From contig CM050447.1 in the NCBI GenBank assembly GCA_027563935.2, positions 83,127,461 through 83,191,460 of the forward strand: DNA of 64,000 nt, written 5' to 3'. Shown here piece by piece: positions 59,126 through 64,000 of this stretch (the first letter of the stretch is position 1; every line of letters begins with the position of its first letter). The notes beneath the pieces are model-generated. The model saw nothing but the letters and a program-made list of their open reading frames with translations, had not been told where the DNA came from and ran no database searches. The position numbers were made by a program, and so were the translations under genes. The stretch comes from Costus lasius. Lineage: Eukaryota; Streptophyta; Magnoliopsida; Zingiberales; Costaceae.

Positions 59126-59406
59126 ACTTTTGCTTATAGAAGAATGCCCTTTGGTTTGTGCAATGCACCTGCTACCTTTCAAACGTGTATGATGGTGATT
59201 TTTTTAGAATTTATTAAAGATTTCATGGATGTTTTTATGGATGATTTTTCTGTCTATGGTTTCTCTTTTGATGACTGTTTGGCTACTCTATCTTGAGTTT
59301 TACAGAGATGCGAAGAGAGTAATCTTATCTTAAATTGGGAAAAGTGTCACTTTATGGTAAGATAGAGAATAGTTTTGGGTCATCTTATTTCAGAGAGAGG
59401 GATTGA
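59126..59406 (+). pseudogene. Athila-like gypsy RT, catalytic segment
   Basis: Resumes in frame as TFAYRRMPFGLCNAPATFQ and carries the catalytic FMDD (59234-59245), the normal form in this lineage. Stops at 59294-59296 and about 59360. Cut again at 59407 by the second solo LTR, within the LGHLISERGI segment. Confidence 0.9.
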
Positions 59407-61378
59407 TGTTGGGAAACCCCGGGGACATTTTACAATTTTTCAGAGTCATGGACATACATTTTACGCAGCGGAAGAATGTCCCCGAAACAGGCCGGTCCCA
59501 AAAACCCAGTGAAGATCGCAAGCAAGGGAGTTGACACGATGAGTTAGGAAATACCTTAGAGCAAGATGAGGTCGATGCCGTGATAGGCGCCCAAGCGTGC
59601 GCCCTCTGCAGTCTCACACACACGGATCCCTTGAGTCCTCTTCTTCCACGCCCGGTGCTAGCCTCGGGAAGAAGATCCAAGCCTTGTGCTCCTTCTTCAA
59701 AGTATGCGCCAACTCTAAGGTAGATGCGCCAATTGATGAAGAAGAGAGGAGAAGGGAGAATGCCGCCAAGCCTTTACTTCTCTTGCGCCAAAAGAGGAAG
59801 AAGGGAAGAAGCTTGCGGGTAGGGTTTGATGCAAGAGGATGGTTGCGCCAATGCCCCTTGTTCTCGCCCTCTTGATGTGTCCACGCCTTCAAGGATTGAT
59901 CATCCTCAAGAGGGGGCGACTAGGGTCACATTTATAGGGCAAGAGGAGGTTAGGGTAAGGGCTAGGATCATGACAAGTGTAGGGCTAGGATGAGGAGGTT
60001 TGAGACAAGGAAAGTCTCCAAGACATTTCCATAATTCTCATTCAACCATTCCTTTTGTGCCCCACGCCTTTCCTTGTGCGCCAAGGCCTTGCCTTGCGCC
60101 CCAAGCAATGCCATAGAGGCATGCATTCCATCCAAGGAAGAGAGGGGAGGCGCCCTTTACTTCCATAATGAAGCAAAGGGGCCAACATGACCCCATTATG
60201 CCCCAAGGCACTTAATGGTTCATGTTTCTCCCCATTATACCCTTTTAGCCTCTCATCTCTCCATGAGAACTTGTTATTGGGCCTCATTGAATAATGAGCT
60301 AGCCCAAACTTCATTACATGGGTTGATTAAGCACTTGGATCCAATCCAATGCAACCCTAATCCAAATGTGACCAACCATGGTCAAATACGGGTCAACCTA
60401 CCAAAAATGAAGTTTGGCTCCAATAATATTCTTCCATCTCATCAGGCCCATTGGCGCTGATGAAATCTCCCAATTAGATCCGAGTTATCCAATAACTCGA
60501 TCATAAGGCTTCTCGATCAATACGAGAACTCAAGTATCAAGGTGTGCGACCCTGTAGGTTCCTCTGATGCTGGCAGTGCTGACCAAAGGTCATCACAAGC
60601 AGTGAGTGGCACCTAGCAGTGCATCGCTGCTACCCAGGTCATTGGAATGGATATCGACATCGACATCCCCATCATCGCAACTAGGTACAGATGCATTACA
60701 GTCTCTTTGCCGGACTGATATCCGATTGGACAAGTGTGTCACCACTTGTTTTCATCCAATCACATGGCTATGACAAAAATAGATTCTCACCTGGGTATGG
60801 CCATACACTCTCAGTCATAGAACCATAGAGGAGCTCCATGGATATCATGCTTCCCTAAGGAAGGGGCAAATCCTATGTCTGTCCATTGACCTTCTCATAT
60901 GGGTCGTGACATGCTCAATGACAACCGTTATGACCTCCCAACTACGGCGAGGTGTTAGGTTGTATCAAAGCAAGTCCCTAACCATATAGAATGGTCAATG
61001 ACCTCAAGTCAAGGGATCAATGCATCTCCTGTCACTTGTGAGGATAACTCATGACACCAAGTCATAGCCTCACAGCGGGTCTATCCAGTATATCCTCCAA
61101 TGATATACCCATGTGTTTGCGTTAGCACCACGTGCCTAACCAGTCCACAAACCAGTCTCACAAGTACCAGATCTGTCCCATATCCACTCAGGTACATCGA
61201 CTGGGGACAATCATTTGACCACAGATCCAATCTGTCTCCAGGGACATTATCATGTAAGTACACAATCGCAGGTGTAGACAAACAATGATAACGACAATGC
61301 CAGAAAGATATATGAATATCAGAGTTAAGTAGTACAAAAGATGGACCAAAACTAGGTCCTAGGGCATATACACCAACA
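59407..61378 (-). mobile_element. Solo LTR of copia family B, second copy
   Basis: 1972 bp, flanked by ATTGA (59402-59406 and 61379-61383). Same family and orientation as 56889-59125: long stretches such as the block around 60235-60470 are close to 57970-58210. On the minus strand it starts TGTTGGTGTATATGCCC and ends GGTTTCCCAACA. Confidence 0.88.
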
Positions 61379-63325
61379 ATTGAAGTGGACAAAGCCAAGA
61401 TAGAAGTGATTGATAAGTTGGCGCCACCCACCAATGTCAAGGAGATCAGGAGTTTTTTGGGACATGCTGGGTTTTACAGGAGATTCATCAGGGACTTCTC
61501 TAAACTTGCTAAACGCCTGACTGATTTACTTTGTAAAGATACCAAATTCTACTTTGATGAGAAATGTCTATTTGCTTTTCAGGAACTGAAGAAGGCCTTG
61601 ACATCAACACCCATCATGCAACCACCTGACTAGGAGTTACCTTTTGAGCTTATGTGTGATGCCAGTGACTTTGCAGTGGGAGCAGTTCTAGGGCAAAGGA
61701 AGGAAAAAAAGCCTTATGTGAACTCTTATGCCAATAAAGCTTTAGATGAAACCCAAAGGAATTACACCACTACCGAGAAGGAGTTGTTGGCTATAGTTTT
61801 TGCATTTGACAAATTCAGATCCTACTTGATAAATTCGAAAGTTGTAGTGTATACTGATCATGCTGCATTTAAATATTTGATGCAGAAGAAGGATAGTAAG
61901 CCACGGTTGTTGAGATGGATTTTGCTTCTGCAAGAATTTGACCTAGAAATCAAAGACAAGAAAGGAACAGAGAATTTAGTTGCAGACCACCTTTCAAGGA
62001 TGATTGTAGAAGATGAAAAAGGTGATATTAATGATTCCTTTCCTGAGGAACAACTGATGAGATTTGAACAAATTATGGCTCCTTGGTATGCAGATATTGT
62101 GAATTATCTTGTTGCTAATATATTTCCTATTGATTTGAGTTACAAAGGCAAGAAAAGATTTTTAGCAGATGTTAAACACTTTTTTTGGGATGAGCCTTAT
62201 GTGTTCAAAAGATGTGCAGATGGAATATTTAGGAGATGTATCCCCGATGAAGAAATGAAAAACATATTATCGCAGTGTCATGGATCATCATATGGAGGGC
62301 ATGCTAATACTGAGAAGACAGTTTTCAAGGGGTTAGAATCTAGATTTTATTGGCCCACATTATTTAAAGATGCAAGGAATTTTATAATGTCTTGTGATAA
62401 TTGCCAAAGGTTGGGGAACATCAATAGAAGGAATGAGATGCCACTGTCCACAATACTTGAAGTCGAAATATTTGATGTTTGGGGTATTGATTTCATGGGA
62501 CCTTTCCCATCATCTAGAGGTAATAAGTATATACTCGTGGCGGTAGATTATGTTTCCAAGTGGGTAGAAGCCATTGCTTCTCCTACTAATGATTCTAGGG
62601 TTGTGGTGAAATTGTTTAAAAGAGTTATCTTTCCACGCTTTCAAGTACCACGAGTTGTGATTAGTGATGGAGTATCCCACTTTATTGAACACAAATTTTC
62701 AGCTTTACTTAGAAAATATGGGGTGAATCATAGAGTTGCAACACCTTATCATCCCCAAACAAGTGGACAAGTGGAGATATCTAACAGAGAGATTAAAGGG
62801 ATATTGGAAAAGACAGTGTCAAGAACAAGGAAGGACTGGGCTTTCAAGATTGATGATGCACTTTGGGCATGCCGGACTACTTTCAAAACACCAATAGGTA
62901 TGTCACCATTTCAATTAATGTATGGTAAATCATGTCACCTTCTTGTAGAGCTTGAGCATAAAGCATCTTGGGCGATTAGAGCATTGAACTTTGACTTGAA
63001 AAGTGCAAGTGAAAAGAGAAAATTGTAACTTAGTGAGCTTGAAGAGATTACGCTCTCTGCTTATGAGAATGAAAAGATCTACAAAGAAAGAACCCAGAGA
63101 TGGCATGATCGACATATACTCAGAAAAGAATTTCAACCAGGTGACTTCGTTCTTTTGTTTAATTCTAGATTGAGACTTTTTCCTGGTAAACTTAAGTCTC
63201 GATGGTCTGGGCCTTTTCAGGTGAAGAAGACTTATACGTACGGAGCCGTCGATATATGGAGTGAAGAGAAAGAAGTATTCAAGGTTAATGAACAGAGATT
63301 GAAATACTACTATCATGGAGAATAG
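61379..63325 (+). pseudogene. Athila-like gypsy RT end, RNase H and integrase
   Basis: Continues the RT thumb (KIEVIDKL, FLGHAGFYRRFI), then a TAG where the lineage has Trp (about 61631-61633), RNase H ([28 protein letters not shown]), and integrase: HHCC zinc domain with CDNCQRL, catalytic Asp 62489-62491, Asp 62666-62668 and Glu 62774-62776 (D-x58-D-x35-E, complete). A TAA at 63026-63028 precedes the C-terminal GPF-containing tail, which ends at the stop 63323-63325. No chromodomain is seen, consistent with the Athila/Tat branch. Apart from two stops this part is in one frame. Confidence 0.9.
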
Positions 63326-64000
63326 ATTGAAGATGGGGAGAATTATCTACTTGATGAAATACAAGCAAATCCAAGTGTGAAAGGGTCAAGCTAATGACCA
63401 TTAAATTAACGCTTCTTGGGAGGCAACCCAAGCAAACAATTTTTTTCTTTCTTTTCATTTTGATTTTAGTTTGTTTCAGCCTTAATTTTCTTTGTTTAGG
63501 GTTAATTCCTCTTTTTCTCATTTTTTATGATTTTTAGCGATTTTTTTGTGATTTTATTTGAAAAATACGGCGGTACAGTGGATATCAGCACGGTACCATA
63601 TTTTTGGTTGTTTCTTTACATAAGGTTTTTACAGAATACGGCACCACCATATTTTTGAGTGATATTAGCACGGTACCATATTTTTTGCCATTTTCAAACA
63701 GAGAATTTTTGTGATTTCATGGCAGTACCGTGGACATTTGCACGGTACCATGCTTTTGGAAAGATTTTAACAGAGAGTTTTTGCATTATACGACACCACC
63801 GTGGGATAATGCACGGTGCCATATTTGTCATGTTTTCCTGCACATAATCTGTAGCCATTATACGGCACTGCCGTATTCTCCATACAGTATCGTATTTTCA
63901 TCCAGCCCCACGTTCACGTGCCGTATTTAGGGTTTGGTGCACTGTTCTTAAGGCTTCTTCGCCCAATTTCGCGCCGACCCTGCATTTTTCTTCGAGCTTT
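63326..64000 (+). other. Gypsy 3' region with TACGG palindrome array, window edge
   Basis: Just after pol comes CGCTTCTTGGGAGGCAACCC (63411-63430), a string typical downstream of pol in Athila elements. From 63563 to 63900 are repeated TACGGCACC-CC and ACGGTACCATA strings of the same class as 838-1145 and 52295-52480. I could not place a 3' LTR start: TGATGACTCTAA is absent. The sequence runs off the window. Confidence 0.55.

Noticed and set aside
63326..64000. A clear 3' LTR start for the gypsy element.
   Set aside because: The family C start TGATGACTCTAA is missing and no polypurine tract borders a TG; the true boundary may be outside the window.

Overview
The window is plant nuclear DNA from a retrotransposon-rich, probably pericentromeric, accessory region. 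Every confident coding signal belongs to a Ty1/copia or Ty3/gypsy LTR retrotransposon or to a decayed plant gene of the DUF1985/plant-mobile-domain kind. No intact cellular gene is supported. The species cannot be named from the sequence; an angiosperm is the reasonable reading (initiator-Met-tRNA primer sites, Athila-type gypsy, long AT-rich spacers).

Layout. 1-1397: start of a gypsy LTR on the minus strand, cut by the window edge. 1398-2266 and 14561-15845: two halves of one minus-strand pseudogene (DUF1985/mobile-domain-like N-terminal part, coiled-coil C-terminal part), split by copia element E1 (2267-14555, minus, TSD CCAAC). E1 itself holds a 3.2-kb solo LTR (6484-9651, TSD GGGCT). 15781-17998: a ~158-bp tandem array. 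18061-29909: copia element E2 (minus, TSD AAATA), holding a plus-strand solo LTR of its own family (23935-25598, TSD ATAGC) and a duplicated leader segment. 30362-48471: copia element E3 (plus, TSD CTTGG), into whose leader the youngest element E4 (32389-41408, plus, TSD GCTAT) inserted. 48477-51540: non-coding repeats, microsatellite and AT-rich DNA. 51660-54103: GC-rich minisatellite split by a gypsy solo LTR (52021-53775). 54241-64000: a broken Athila-like gypsy element carrying two solo LTRs of a second copia family (56889-59125, TSD ACTTT; 59407-61378, TSD ATTGA).

E1-E4 are one copia family (family A). Only E4 keeps a full 1293-codon gag-pol frame, and its two LTRs differ by one base that I could see. 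By eye the LTR pairs differ by about 1 (E4), 8 (E3), 11 (E2) and 14 (E1) substitutions, which agrees with the nesting. E4 nevertheless has Asn where the second catalytic Asp of the integrase should be.

The most interesting signal is non-coding. The family A leader carries, in all copies, three short hairpins that share a CTGCGN-type hexaloop, then a longer stem-loop, then a tRNA-like module with A-box and B-box-like sequences. Paired positions change together between copies (G-C to T-A, T-A to A-T), which is evidence for selected RNA structure. The LTR carries a second hairpin chain that is partly shared with the distant family B solo LTRs.
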